Source: Buttiauxella ferragutiae
Lineage (GTDB): Bacteria; Pseudomonadota; Gammaproteobacteria; Enterobacterales; Enterobacteriaceae
Length of the DNA: 64,000 nt
Assembly: GCF_001654915.1 (NCBI RefSeq)
Contig: NZ_LXEQ01000023.1
Direction: 5' to 3' (one strand)
The position numbers and the translations under genes are program-made. Positions 17,309-23,907 of this stretch are shown here, one piece after another. Each line of letters starts with the position of its first letter. The first letter of the stretch is position 1. The notes beneath the pieces were generated by a model. It was not told where the DNA came from. It saw only the letters and a list, made by a program, of their open reading frames with translations, and did no database searches.

Positions 17309-18234
17309 GTATTCGCATAATCCCGCAAGACCAGCTGGAGAAGAGCGATAAACGCACGGCGGAGATGATCCCGCCGTTGCTGTTCCCCAGGCTGAAAAAT
17401 CTCTATAACCGCCGCGCTGAACGCCTGCTTGAGTTGGCGACCGATAATCCGCTGGGTGATTTCCTGCGCTTTGCTGCACTGATCGCCCACGCCCAGGAAG
17501 TGGTGCTCTACGACCACCCGCTGGAAATGGATTTAACGGCGCTGATTCAGAAGTCATCGGAAACCGGCAAGCCGCCGCTGGATATTCACGTTTTACCACG
17601 TGATCCCCACTGGCAGCGCCTGCTGAATTCGTTGATTGCCGAGCTGAAACCAGAGATGAGCGGCCAGGCACTGGCAGTTATCGAAAACCTGGAAAAGGCG
17701 TCGACGCAAGAACTCGAAGAGATGGCGACCGCGCTGTTTAACGCTGATTTTGCGCTGGTAAGCAGTGATAAAGCCCCGTTCATTTGGGCGGCGTTATCGC
17801 TCTACTGGGCGCAAATGGCGAGCCTTATCCCAGGCCGTGCGAAAGCAGAATACGGTGAACAACGCCAGTTCTGCCCGGTTTGCGGCTCGATTCCGGTTTC
17901 CAGCGTCGTGCAAATCGGTGGCACCAGCGGCCTGCGTTATTTGCACTGCAACCTGTGCGAAACCGAATGGCATGTGGTGCGTATCAAATGCAGCAACTGC
18001 GAGCAAACCCGTGACCTGAACTACTGGTCGCTGGAAAGCGAACAGTCAGCGATTAAAGCGGAAAGCTGCGGCGACTGCGGCACTTACCTGAAGATTCTCT
18101 ATCAGGAAAAAGATGCCAAAGTGGAAGCCGTGGCCGACGATTTAGCCTCGCTGGTGCTGGATGCGCGCATGGAGCAAGAAGGCTTTGCCCGCAGCAGCAT
18201 CAATCCTTTCCTGTTCCCAGGGGAAGGCGAGTAA
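17305..18234 (+). CDS. fdhE: Formate dehydrogenase accessory protein FdhE
   Basis: 309-residue cytoplasmic maturation factor needed for assembly of respiratory formate dehydrogenases; it is a rubredoxin-like iron protein that interacts with the catalytic subunits. The C-terminal half carries the expected cysteine pairs: FCPVCGSIP, HCNLCETEW, KCSNCEQT and SCGDCGTY. Its length and end match E. coli FdhE (309 residues). It is the last gene of the operon, followed by a hairpin at 18241-18265. Confidence 0.96.
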   Translation: MSIRIIPQDQLEKSDKRTAEMIPPLLFPRLKNLYNRRAERLLELATDNPLGDFLRFAALIAHAQEVVLYDHPLEMDLTALIQKSSETGKPPLDIHVLPRDPHWQRLLNSLIAELKPEMSGQALAVIENLEKASTQELEEMATALFNADFALVSSDKAPFIWAALSLYWAQMASLIPGRAKAEYGEQRQFCPVCGSIPVSSVVQIGGTSGLRYLHCNLCETEWHVVRIKCSNCEQTRDLNYWSLESEQSAIKAESCGDCGTYLKILYQEKDAKVEAVADDLASLVLDARMEQEGFARSSINPFLFPGEGE

Positions 18235-18240
18235 ATGATG

Positions 18241-18265
18241 CAGTGGGATGCTTTGCATCCCACTG
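18241..18265. terminator. Hairpin between convergent fdhE and toxin gene
   Basis: A perfect 10-bp stem CAGTGGGATG/CATCCCACTG has a 5-nt loop, followed on the plus strand by TGTTATT. It separates fdhE from the convergent toxin gene and can end transcription from either side, although the T run is short. Confidence 0.65.
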
Positions 18266-18267
18266 TG

Positions 18268-18600
18268 TTATTCGAAAAATACCTTAACTCTGGACAGCGC
18301 CTCTTCTGTGACTTCTTCAGGTGCTTTTTCAATGAAACGCATCTGTCTGGCCCGGAAATCGATTGATTTTACATGATGGCAAATGACAACTCCCCGGGTG
18401 TGAGTTTCTGTCAGATGTACTTCAAATGCATTGCCACGAACACGAGATGTTATTGGTGCCACAATCGCCATGCCAGCCTTGCGGCTAAATTCGACTGGTG
18501 ACAATACTAGCGCAGGCCGAGTTTTGGCTTGCTCGTGACCAGCGGCAGGATCAAAATCGAGCCACACTACATCGCCTCTATCAGGCATATAAAGACTCAC
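18268..18600 (-). CDS. MazF/PemK-family toxin (mRNA interferase)
   Basis: 110 residues. The N-terminal PDRGDVVWLDFDPAAGHEQAKTR region and PALVLSP, the following VAPITS and the VKSIDFRAR motif are characteristic of MazF/ChpB/PemK endoribonucleases that cut mRNA at short sequences. It begins with GTG at 18600, three bases after the antitoxin stop, with AAGGAG placed correctly inside the end of the antitoxin gene. Adjacent reading with the antitoxin first is the standard type II arrangement. The closest E. coli relatives are MazF and ChpB; I cannot decide between them, so no symbol is given. Confidence 0.88.
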   Translation of the reverse strand: MSLYMPDRGDVVWLDFDPAAGHEQAKTRPALVLSPVEFSRKAGMAIVAPITSRVRGNAFEVHLTETHTRGVVICHHVKSIDFRARQMRFIEKAPEEVTEEALSRVKVFFE

Positions 18601-18858
18601 CTAATCGATCTCCTTGCCAACAGGAGGAGAATTCAGCCATTCACGGTCTTCATCATCAAGCTCGAAACTTCCTTCGGGTGATTGGGCCAGTAACTCACTT
18701 AGCGTGTATATCGGCTTTGCGACCCGCAACATAATTCCTCCCTCAACGGCTTCAATATCCACTTTGTCACCTATTCTCATCCCAGCTTTCTCCAGAACAG
18801 CTGCAGGAATAATGGCCCCTGCGGAATTACCCCATTTACGAATCAGCGTTTTCACCAT
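18601..18858 (-). CDS. MazE-family antitoxin
   Basis: 85 residues with an N-terminal AbrB/SpoVT DNA-binding swapped hairpin (VKTLIRKWGNSAGAIIPAAVLEKAGM) and an acidic C-terminal tail (EGSFELDDEDREW) that would wrap around the toxin. It probably represses its own operon. A TTG start 18 bp upstream is also in frame, but the ATG at 18858 gives the family's usual MxKxxIRKWGNS beginning. Two direct copies of a 10-bp motif in the upstream region are candidate operators. Confidence 0.87.
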   Translation of the reverse strand: MVKTLIRKWGNSAGAIIPAAVLEKAGMRIGDKVDIEAVEGGIMLRVAKPIYTLSELLAQSPEGSFELDDEDREWLNSPPVGKEID

Positions 18859-18872
18859 GATTACCAAATTAA

Positions 18873-18921
18873 ACAATGTTTAAACTCATCTTAACACGAT
18901 GGGTAAATCGCACAATGTTTA
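18873..18921 (-). promoter_or_regulatory. Candidate operator repeats of the toxin-antitoxin operon
   Basis: Two exact direct copies of ACAATGTTTA lie at 18873-18882 and 18912-18921, 39 bp apart, just upstream of the antitoxin start. The first overlaps a GTTTAAAC palindrome. This is the expected position for autorepression by an antitoxin, but binding is inferred only. Confidence 0.5.
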
Positions 18922-19137
18922 GCCATCTACATTATTTACGGTATCTAATGTTGTTTTGTGAATGAGCTTGCTGGGTACTATAAACCGCAAAAAGCGTACG
19001 GTTATCTGTTTTTTCCTGGTAGTTTTCATTTGTTCGAGGCGCTTTCCAGAATGCTGAAATAGTGAAAAAACTCGGTTCACGCGATCCCATAAATGCGATA
19101 TAACTGTTCATCTATACAGCATAAAAGGAATTCCGCT

Positions 19138-20052
19138 ATGTCCCTCGAACCCGCAATCGCCGGGCTGGTTGATGAATTCATCGACTCTGGCCGCCCTTCT
19201 TCACGCCAACAAACTTTTGCCGAACGCCGGGCTGGGTATATCGCCAGCACTGTTTTAGCGGGTGAAACGGAAACCCGGGTCGACGTGAAAGACGTCTGTC
19301 TTAATGGCTGCACGTTACGCATATTTTCCCCGCTTAATGCCACCGGATCGCTTCCTGCCGTGATCTACTACCACGGCGGTTGCTTTGTTAGCGGTGGGTT
19401 TGAAACTCATGACAATCAGTTACGGCAGCTTTGCTATCACAGTGGTTGCCGGGTGATTGCCGTTCAGTATCGCGTGGCACCGGAGCACACTTATCCGGCA
19501 GCACATGATGATGCTGAACGTGCAGCGGACGCTATCTGGAAAGCGGCTGAACAACTGGAAGTGGATCGAGAACGAATTACGCTCGCAGGCGACAGCGCCG
19601 GTGGGCATATTGCCCTGGTCACCGCACTGCGGCTGAAAAGTGCCGGAAACTGGCTGCCTGCGCGCCTCATGCTGATTTACCCGATGCTGGACGCGACGGC
19701 GGAATCTGTCAGCTATCAGGAAAATGGCTACGACTACATCATTACCCGCGATACGCTGCTTTCAGGTTACGAAGCCTATATGGCCGATCTTGACCCAATG
19801 GATGATGAAGCCAGCCCGTTATTTCGTGAAGATTTTGCAGGCCTGCCACCGGTGCATATCATCACCGCTGAATACGACCCACTTCGCAATGAAGGTGAGG
19901 TCTTGCATGAGTGCCTGATGGATCAAGGCGTTGAGTCCACCTGCCAACGCTATCTTGGCGTGATCCACGGCTTCTTCCAGCTTGGTGGTATCAGCCAGGC
20001 AGCCCGCGATGCCATGCGTGATGTTGCGTGGCGGGTAGGTCAAGCACGTTAA
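19138..20052 (+). CDS. Alpha/beta hydrolase, hormone-sensitive-lipase family esterase
   Basis: 304 residues, alpha/beta-hydrolase fold-3. The predicted triad is Ser153 (AGDSAGG), Asp247 (AEYDPLR) and His277 (VIHGFF). The oxyanion-hole motif reads HGGC at 79-82 where the family normally has HGGG. E. coli Aes is a distant relative, but the sequence is not close enough to use its name; the substrate is probably a short-chain acyl ester. The ATG at 19138 is preceded by AAGGAA at 7 nt; an ATG 45 bp upstream lacks this. It stands alone and converges on a lipoprotein gene. Confidence 0.85.
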   Translation: MSLEPAIAGLVDEFIDSGRPSSRQQTFAERRAGYIASTVLAGETETRVDVKDVCLNGCTLRIFSPLNATGSLPAVIYYHGGCFVSGGFETHDNQLRQLCYHSGCRVIAVQYRVAPEHTYPAAHDDAERAADAIWKAAEQLEVDRERITLAGDSAGGHIALVTALRLKSAGNWLPARLMLIYPMLDATAESVSYQENGYDYIITRDTLLSGYEAYMADLDPMDDEASPLFREDFAGLPPVHIITAEYDPLRNEGEVLHECLMDQGVESTCQRYLGVIHGFFQLGGISQAARDAMRDVAWRVGQAR

Positions 20053-20057
20053 GACGA

Positions 20058-20087
20058 GATACCAGTCAGCATGGGCTGGCTGGTATC
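20058..20087. terminator. Hairpin between convergent esterase and lipoprotein genes
   Basis: GATACCAGTCAGC and GCTGGCTGGTATC pair at 12 of 13 positions around a 4-nt loop. No T run follows on either side, so termination strength is uncertain. Confidence 0.5.
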
Positions 20088-20098
20088 TGCACAGCAAA

Positions 20099-20320
20099 TC
20101 AGTCCTTCTTAATCATCTGCACGATTTGCTCGTCATTAATCTGGCGTTCGTTACCTTGCGCATCGGTGTAACTAATCAGGCCGGTATCTTTATCCACCTG
20201 CGGTTTCCCTTGCGTCACAATCATGTCACCGGTTTTAGTCGACATCACATAGTCACTTGAACAAGCAGTAGCAGACAACGCAACGCCGCTTAACAACAAA
20301 ATTTTCATCAACTTATTCAT
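20099..20320 (-). CDS. Small lipoprotein, YgdI/YgdR (DUF903) family
   Basis: 73 residues. Residues 1-19 form a lipoprotein signal peptide with lipobox LSATAC; Cys20 would be lipid-modified and the protein anchored in an envelope membrane. The mature part (SSDYVMSTKTGDMIVTQGKPQVDKDTG, then a second YTDAQGNERQI strand pair) matches the short all-beta DUF903 domain of E. coli YgdI and YgdR. The role of the family is unknown. Confidence 0.88.
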   Translation of the reverse strand: MNKLMKILLLSGVALSATACSSDYVMSTKTGDMIVTQGKPQVDKDTGLISYTDAQGNERQINDEQIVQMIKKD

Positions 20321-20432
20321 GCAGAAATATCCCTTTAATAGTGAACCAGAATAGTACCTGTTGAGAGTAAGACAGAATGTTAAGGTGTATTACGAAGGGT
20401 TTATTTCTGGACTGATTGCGAGGCATTTGTTG

Positions 20433-20492
20433 GGTGGATAAGCGCAGCGTCATCCACCGTTTTTTGGCGGGTGGCGCTGCGCTTAACCGCCC
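20433..20492. repeat. Paired enterobacterial inverted repeats
   Basis: GGTGGAT...ATCCACC (20433-20458) is followed by GGCGG...CCGCC (20466-20491), both with AGCGCAGCG-type loops. The same type of unit occurs at 26240-26265, 28788-28821, 42227-42300 and 52837-52865. It lies just beyond the stop of the gene at 20501. Confidence 0.65.
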
Positions 20493-20500
20493 TGGGAAAC

Positions 20501-21031
20501 CTAGTGAATTCCTGGAACCGCTTCGCCGCTAATCATTGCCAGCCCACCATCGGTACGAACAAAACGCGGTGTTTTCAAATCCTCGACCAGAAGGTTGATC
20601 AACTCGAACAATAATCCAGTGATGTGTTCGCTTTGTTCCGGCGACTGCTGGCGCTGCAACAAGAGCATGACTAACGCAGCGCAGTATTCGCGCAGGGTTT
20701 CTGAATCGGTAGAAAGCGCGCCGCGATAATTATCGGGTTCTGCCACATCCACCGTCAGGCGTTCAATTAAATGGGCTGGTAACGGCGCTTTAAGCGCGAA
20801 CTTCAACATTTCCAGTGCTGCATACAAACGCCCACAAAGCGCCATACATTCGGTATTGTCATCGTTTTCAATCAGCGCATCGACATAATGCTGGCAGGCG
20901 TCGAGCACCTGGAAGAGATCGTGCGTTGCTCCGAGAGGGGTTTTTAATAGCGTTGTGATTGCGGATTCAATAACTGGTTGAGTGCACAGGATTTCAGGGC
21001 GAGCGGTTGTGGTAGTATTGGTGTTAGCCAT
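20501..21031 (-). CDS. Hypothetical protein, paralogue of the 9379-9828 gene
   Basis: 176 residues, predicted mostly helical with no membrane segment. It shares with the 149-residue protein at 9379 the order HLIExxTVD, YCxxL, TGLLFEL and TPRFVRT, which shows common origin. Position 21031 is supported by AAGGAC ten nt before the ATG. The 5' region carries a 15-bp near-perfect hairpin in place of the full P4-like leader of its paralogue. It is divergent from an YnfO-like gene, another satellite/prophage-type neighbour. Function unknown. Confidence 0.7.
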   Translation of the reverse strand: MANTNTTTTARPEILCTQPVIESAITTLLKTPLGATHDLFQVLDACQHYVDALIENDDNTECMALCGRLYAALEMLKFALKAPLPAHLIERLTVDVAEPDNYRGALSTDSETLREYCAALVMLLLQRQQSPEQSEHITGLLFELINLLVEDLKTPRFVRTDGGLAMISGEAVPGIH

Positions 21032-21059
21032 TGCGTTATGTCCTTAACGTTAGTGGTTA

Positions 21060-21096
21060 AACGCCTCGATAGTGTTCCTAGCACTGTCGGGGCGTT
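21060..21096 (-). promoter_or_regulatory. Leader hairpin of the 176-residue gene
   Basis: AACGCCTCGATAGTG and CACTGTCGGGGCGTT pair at 13 of 15 positions (the two differences are C/T changes) around a 7-nt loop, roughly 30-65 bp upstream of the start codon. There is no T run, so it is a structural leader and not an obvious terminator. Confidence 0.5.
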
Positions 21097-21118
21097 GCTA
21101 TTTGTTGCTTCTGTTTTC

Positions 21119-21134
21119 GATGGTAGTTACCATC
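21119..21134. promoter_or_regulatory. Perfect palindrome, candidate operator
   Basis: GATGGTAGTTACCATC is a perfect inverted repeat (7-bp arms, 2-bp centre) in the divergent promoter region. A related half, GGTACCTACC, lies at 21157-21166, right at the start of the YnfO-like gene. The position suits an operator controlling both directions (inference). Confidence 0.4.
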
Positions 21135-21166
21135 TGTGAAATAACATAAACCCTTTGGTACCTACC

Positions 21167-21337
21167 ATGCAAGAGAAAAAATCTAAACTCGCCTTTGATC
21201 GATCAAAAAGTACGATGAAGAACATTCGCTTCGAGGATGAGCTTTTAGAACAGATAGAGAAAGCTGCAGGTAAGGGGAATTTTAGTGCTTGGGTGAAGGA
21301 GGCATGTAGGATGAGATTAGGGAGTAGTAGTTTATAA
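21167..21337 (+). CDS. YlcI/YnfO-like small protein (DUF3950 type)
   Basis: 56 residues from the ATG at 21167; a TTG four codons upstream is possible but less likely. The core KSTMKNIRFEDELLEQIEKA followed by GNFSAWVKEACRMRL matches the prophage-borne YlcI/YnfO family, whose fold resembles a ribbon-helix-helix DNA-binding protein. It is encoded divergently from the P4-type paralogue and ends before a strong bidirectional terminator. Probably a small regulator of satellite or prophage origin. Confidence 0.7.
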   Translation: MQEKKSKLAFDRSKSTMKNIRFEDELLEQIEKAAGKGNFSAWVKEACRMRLGSSSL

Positions 21338-21353
21338 ATTCAATTCTCCGAAG

Positions 21354-21392
21354 AAAAACAATACCACTATAAATAATAGTGGTATTGTTTTT
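21354..21392. terminator. Strong bidirectional terminator
   Basis: CAATACCACTAT and ATAGTGGTATTG form a perfect 12-bp stem around AAATA. A5 precedes and T5 follows. It separates the YnfO-like gene from the convergent nucleotidyltransferase gene and partly overlaps the stop codon of the latter. Confidence 0.92.
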
Positions 21393-22083
21393 ATCTATAA
21401 AACACAGGAGTGGTATTAACAATAGACAATAATGTTGATGAGACAATTCCTTTTGAATACAACATACCTTTTGATGCTTTATCCTTTAAATATATATACT
21501 CTATAAGGAACTCGGTAAGTAAAAATAATATATTTTCATCTCTACTGTCTTTTGATTTCGCGTCAATAAGTGTGATTGATTGTTGAGATGAATATTTGTT
21601 CTTGAATGCAACACTTGCTAATTCATACTTTGAGAATATAGGATTTCTGTTGTTCGCGGAAATTGCAATTAAAATTGTTCTTACACACCAAGATATTCTT
21701 TTATTTGCAATAACCCAATTGGTTATAATTTCTTTTTTCTCTAAAATCTTTTCAGCTAGAAAATAAGCAATAATGGCATCTTCTAAATAAGACTCTTTAT
21801 AAGAGAATACACTCTTAAGCTGACTAAAAAAGTCTTCATTGAATAAACACTTACCCTCTGTAATAATATGAAGGAAAAATAAATTACCCTCACTTGAGAG
21901 CTTTAGTGCTTCTGAGGACGAATATAGTGAGAAATTCACTTTACCCACATCCTTTACAGTATAATCCTTTGAGTCATCGATACCCAAGAGATCAAAGTCT
22001 GAATGTATGTCTATATCACCTCTTGCATGGCTACCGAAAAGAATTAGACATTTTAATGCATTTTCATTTTTTATTTTGATCAT
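21391..22083 (-). CDS. Nucleotidyltransferase-domain protein of a two-gene island operon
   Basis: 230 residues. The N-terminus holds a minimal nucleotidyltransferase (pol beta superfamily) signature: GSHARG (17-22) followed by SDFDL with the predicted metal-binding Asp29 and Asp31. The remaining two thirds are helical, as in the MNT/kanamycin-nucleotidyltransferase group, and could be a HEPN-like partner domain. Its ATG overlaps the stop of the upstream membrane-protein gene (ATGA), so the two are translationally coupled. The gene is far richer in A+T than its neighbours, which suggests recent transfer. The modified target, whether a protein, a tRNA or a signalling nucleotide, cannot be told from sequence. 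Confidence 0.75.
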   Translation of the reverse strand: MIKIKNENALKCLILFGSHARGDIDIHSDFDLLGIDDSKDYTVKDVGKVNFSLYSSSEALKLSSEGNLFFLHIITEGKCLFNEDFFSQLKSVFSYKESYLEDAIIAYFLAEKILEKKEIITNWVIANKRISWCVRTILIAISANNRNPIFSKYELASVAFKNKYSSQQSITLIDAKSKDSRDENILFLLTEFLIEYIYLKDKASKGMLYSKGIVSSTLLSIVNTTPVFYR

Positions 22084-23282
22084 ATTCTAGCCATGCTTAT
22101 TTTATTGATTAGTGTTGGTAGGCTAACGCCATACCATACTAAGCCTAATAACATATTGGATTGTAACAAAAATTGATGAAATAAGCTATCATCTGATTTG
22201 TAGTATTTCGTATAGCCAACCAATAGTGTAATATCGACACTTTTCATATAATTTTCAAATAATAAGTTTATGATATCATTCACGCTTGTGGGTGATATCC
22301 AAGCCTGATAAGTATAGATGATTGTATAGGAAATTAAAATCAAAATGCCAAAACCTATACATCTTATAAAACTATTGCCCCATCCATTAATAAAACCAAA
22401 TGAGCTAAGGATGATCTTTTCAATTGGAAATAATAGGCAGTGCAGCTTATTCCACGCAAGTTTAAAGAAATCCTTGACGATTTTTACAGTATTTTTTCTG
22501 TTTTTTATTTCTGTTCCAATTTGATTGGAATCTAGCTTTATCTTCGATTCTTTCTCTTTTATTCTAAGTTTAAACAAAGTCTTTATTGCATTGTAATATA
22601 TATCATCATCGCCAATTTGTGATACGGATGTTATTATATTTCTGCTTAATTTAACCAAGGAGGAATACATACGATACTCTTGATCATATTTGTTTAATTT
22701 TCTTTCTTTACAGTATGTCTCGGTAGCATATTTATATGCATTTTGAATAAAGTCTGCTGATACTATATTAGTATCTTCGAAAACTGTTTTACCTCCAGAT
22801 ATGGAGATTTTTTTATACTTGCATTTTTCATTAAATGCGCAACGGTTAAATCTGGATAATGAGAAAGAAGTTTCATTAAAAGTACATTCTTCGAAGTTTA
22901 CATCGTTAAACGTAGAATGTCCAAAATATACTTTTCTAAATGTACATTTTTTGAATGTTATTTTTTGATTTTCGTTATTACCTAAAAAGTCACAAATATC
23001 AAAGATTGCATCTTTTATTATTAATCTTTTGGTGTTTGGTTTAGCTGGGTCTTGCAAATCAACTGGGGTATTGATGTTTATAACATAATGTTTGAGGTGA
23101 TCGCCATTATCACGAATGTCATTGACAGCAGCAAGATCAATTTTTTTGAATTTATTTAGATCTATTTTTTCATCATAAATGACTTCCCAGAAACATCTTT
23201 GTCTATGATCATCAGCAATTGGATTATTTACGATTGCTGCAGGCTCATTTTTATCAATATTTATCGGTTGTGCAATATTCAT
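22080..23282 (-). CDS. Pentapeptide-repeat membrane protein with channel-like C-terminus
   Basis: About 400 residues from the ATG at 23282 (an ATG at 23312 is also in frame; neither has an ideal Shine-Dalgarno). Residues 110-150 contain nine Phe spaced exactly every five residues (ITFKK CTFRK VYFGH...), a pentapeptide-repeat beta-helix. A charged helical section (200-280) follows. The C-terminus has two hydrophobic helices (about 305-328 and 371-391) enclosing ITLLVGYTKY (351-360), which resembles the pore loop of two-helix potassium channels. The gene is very A+T-rich, lies on the 3' side of the selC tRNA gene and is coupled to the nucleotidyltransferase gene. A sensor-effector role is plausible but inferred. 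Confidence 0.7.
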   Translation of the reverse strand: MNIAQPINIDKNEPAAIVNNPIADDHRQRCFWEVIYDEKIDLNKFKKIDLAAVNDIRDNGDHLKHYVININTPVDLQDPAKPNTKRLIIKDAIFDICDFLGNNENQKITFKKCTFRKVYFGHSTFNDVNFEECTFNETSFSLSRFNRCAFNEKCKYKKISISGGKTVFEDTNIVSADFIQNAYKYATETYCKERKLNKYDQEYRMYSSLVKLSRNIITSVSQIGDDDIYYNAIKTLFKLRIKEKESKIKLDSNQIGTEIKNRKNTVKIVKDFFKLAWNKLHCLLFPIEKIILSSFGFINGWGNSFIRCIGFGILILISYTIIYTYQAWISPTSVNDIINLLFENYMKSVDITLLVGYTKYYKSDDSLFHQFLLQSNMLLGLVWYGVSLPTLINKISMARI

Positions 23283-23471
23283 TTTAATTAACGATACCCT
23301 TATAATAATCATTAAAGTGTATATAATTGGCTGTTATTTTATAGATGCTATATAGATTTAGAAAGGAAAAAATCATTTTGGGTACGAAAAACTATTTATA
23401 TTTCGGTATGAAAATGATTACTTCACCATTACTTATATTGTGCGCAGATGTCATGCTTGTTACACAAAAAA

Positions 23472-23566
23472 TGGCGGAAGATCACAGGAGTTGAACCTGC
23501 CCGGCACCGCTGGCGGCACCAACTGGATTTGAAGTCCAGCCGCCTCACCGGAGACGACGATCTTCC
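23472..23566 (-). tRNA. selC: Selenocysteine tRNA (anticodon UCA)
   Basis: 95 nt on the minus strand, starting GGAAGATCGTCGTCTCC and ending in encoded CCA. It shows the long 8-bp acceptor arm, the extended variable arm and the anticodon TCA in GGACTTCAAATCC, and is nearly identical to E. coli selC. It inserts selenocysteine at UGA codons such as codon 196 of fdoG in this window. selC is a classic integration site for genomic islands (for example LEE and PAI I), and the AT-rich operon lies directly beyond its 3' end. Confidence 0.98.
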
Positions 23567-23907
23567 TTGCCTCGATTGCTACATGGAGGCGGTGCGCAGT
23601 ATACCCAGTTTTTCCCCCTTACCAAACAATGCTTTCCCCTTTACCCCATGATTCTTCTGAAACTATTAGCCAGATCAATCAAACCGCGCGAAAAACACCC
23701 ATTCCTTAAATCTTAGTCTGCTAAGAGAGCGACTCCGCTCACACTTATCAAGAAACATAATCTGATAACCAGAAATTAGAATTCATCGTCCGTCCCCGAT
23801 GCTTTACAACCTTTGATATCGAATTTTTCACATTCATTTTTGAAGGTGCGCACCAGACCCACGGGCACACCGTTTCCAAAAAATTCAGCATTGAAAAGGA
23901 CGGCATA
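23567..23907. other. Intergenic region between selC and yicI, with possible gene remnant
   Basis: 341 bp. The part next to selC would carry the tRNA promoter (minus strand). On the minus strand, 23776 to about 23936 holds an uninterrupted frame without a start, containing NAEFFGNGVPVGLV and ending GTDDEF before TAA. It has a protein-like composition but overlaps the first codons of yicI, so it may be the decayed 3' end of a former gene. No other feature is evident. Confidence 0.35.

Noticed and set aside
23472..23566. Attachment-site duplicate of the selC 3' end marking an island boundary
   Set aside because: I found no second copy of the tRNA 3' sequence between 18 and 23.4 kb and no integrase gene, so island borders cannot be claimed.
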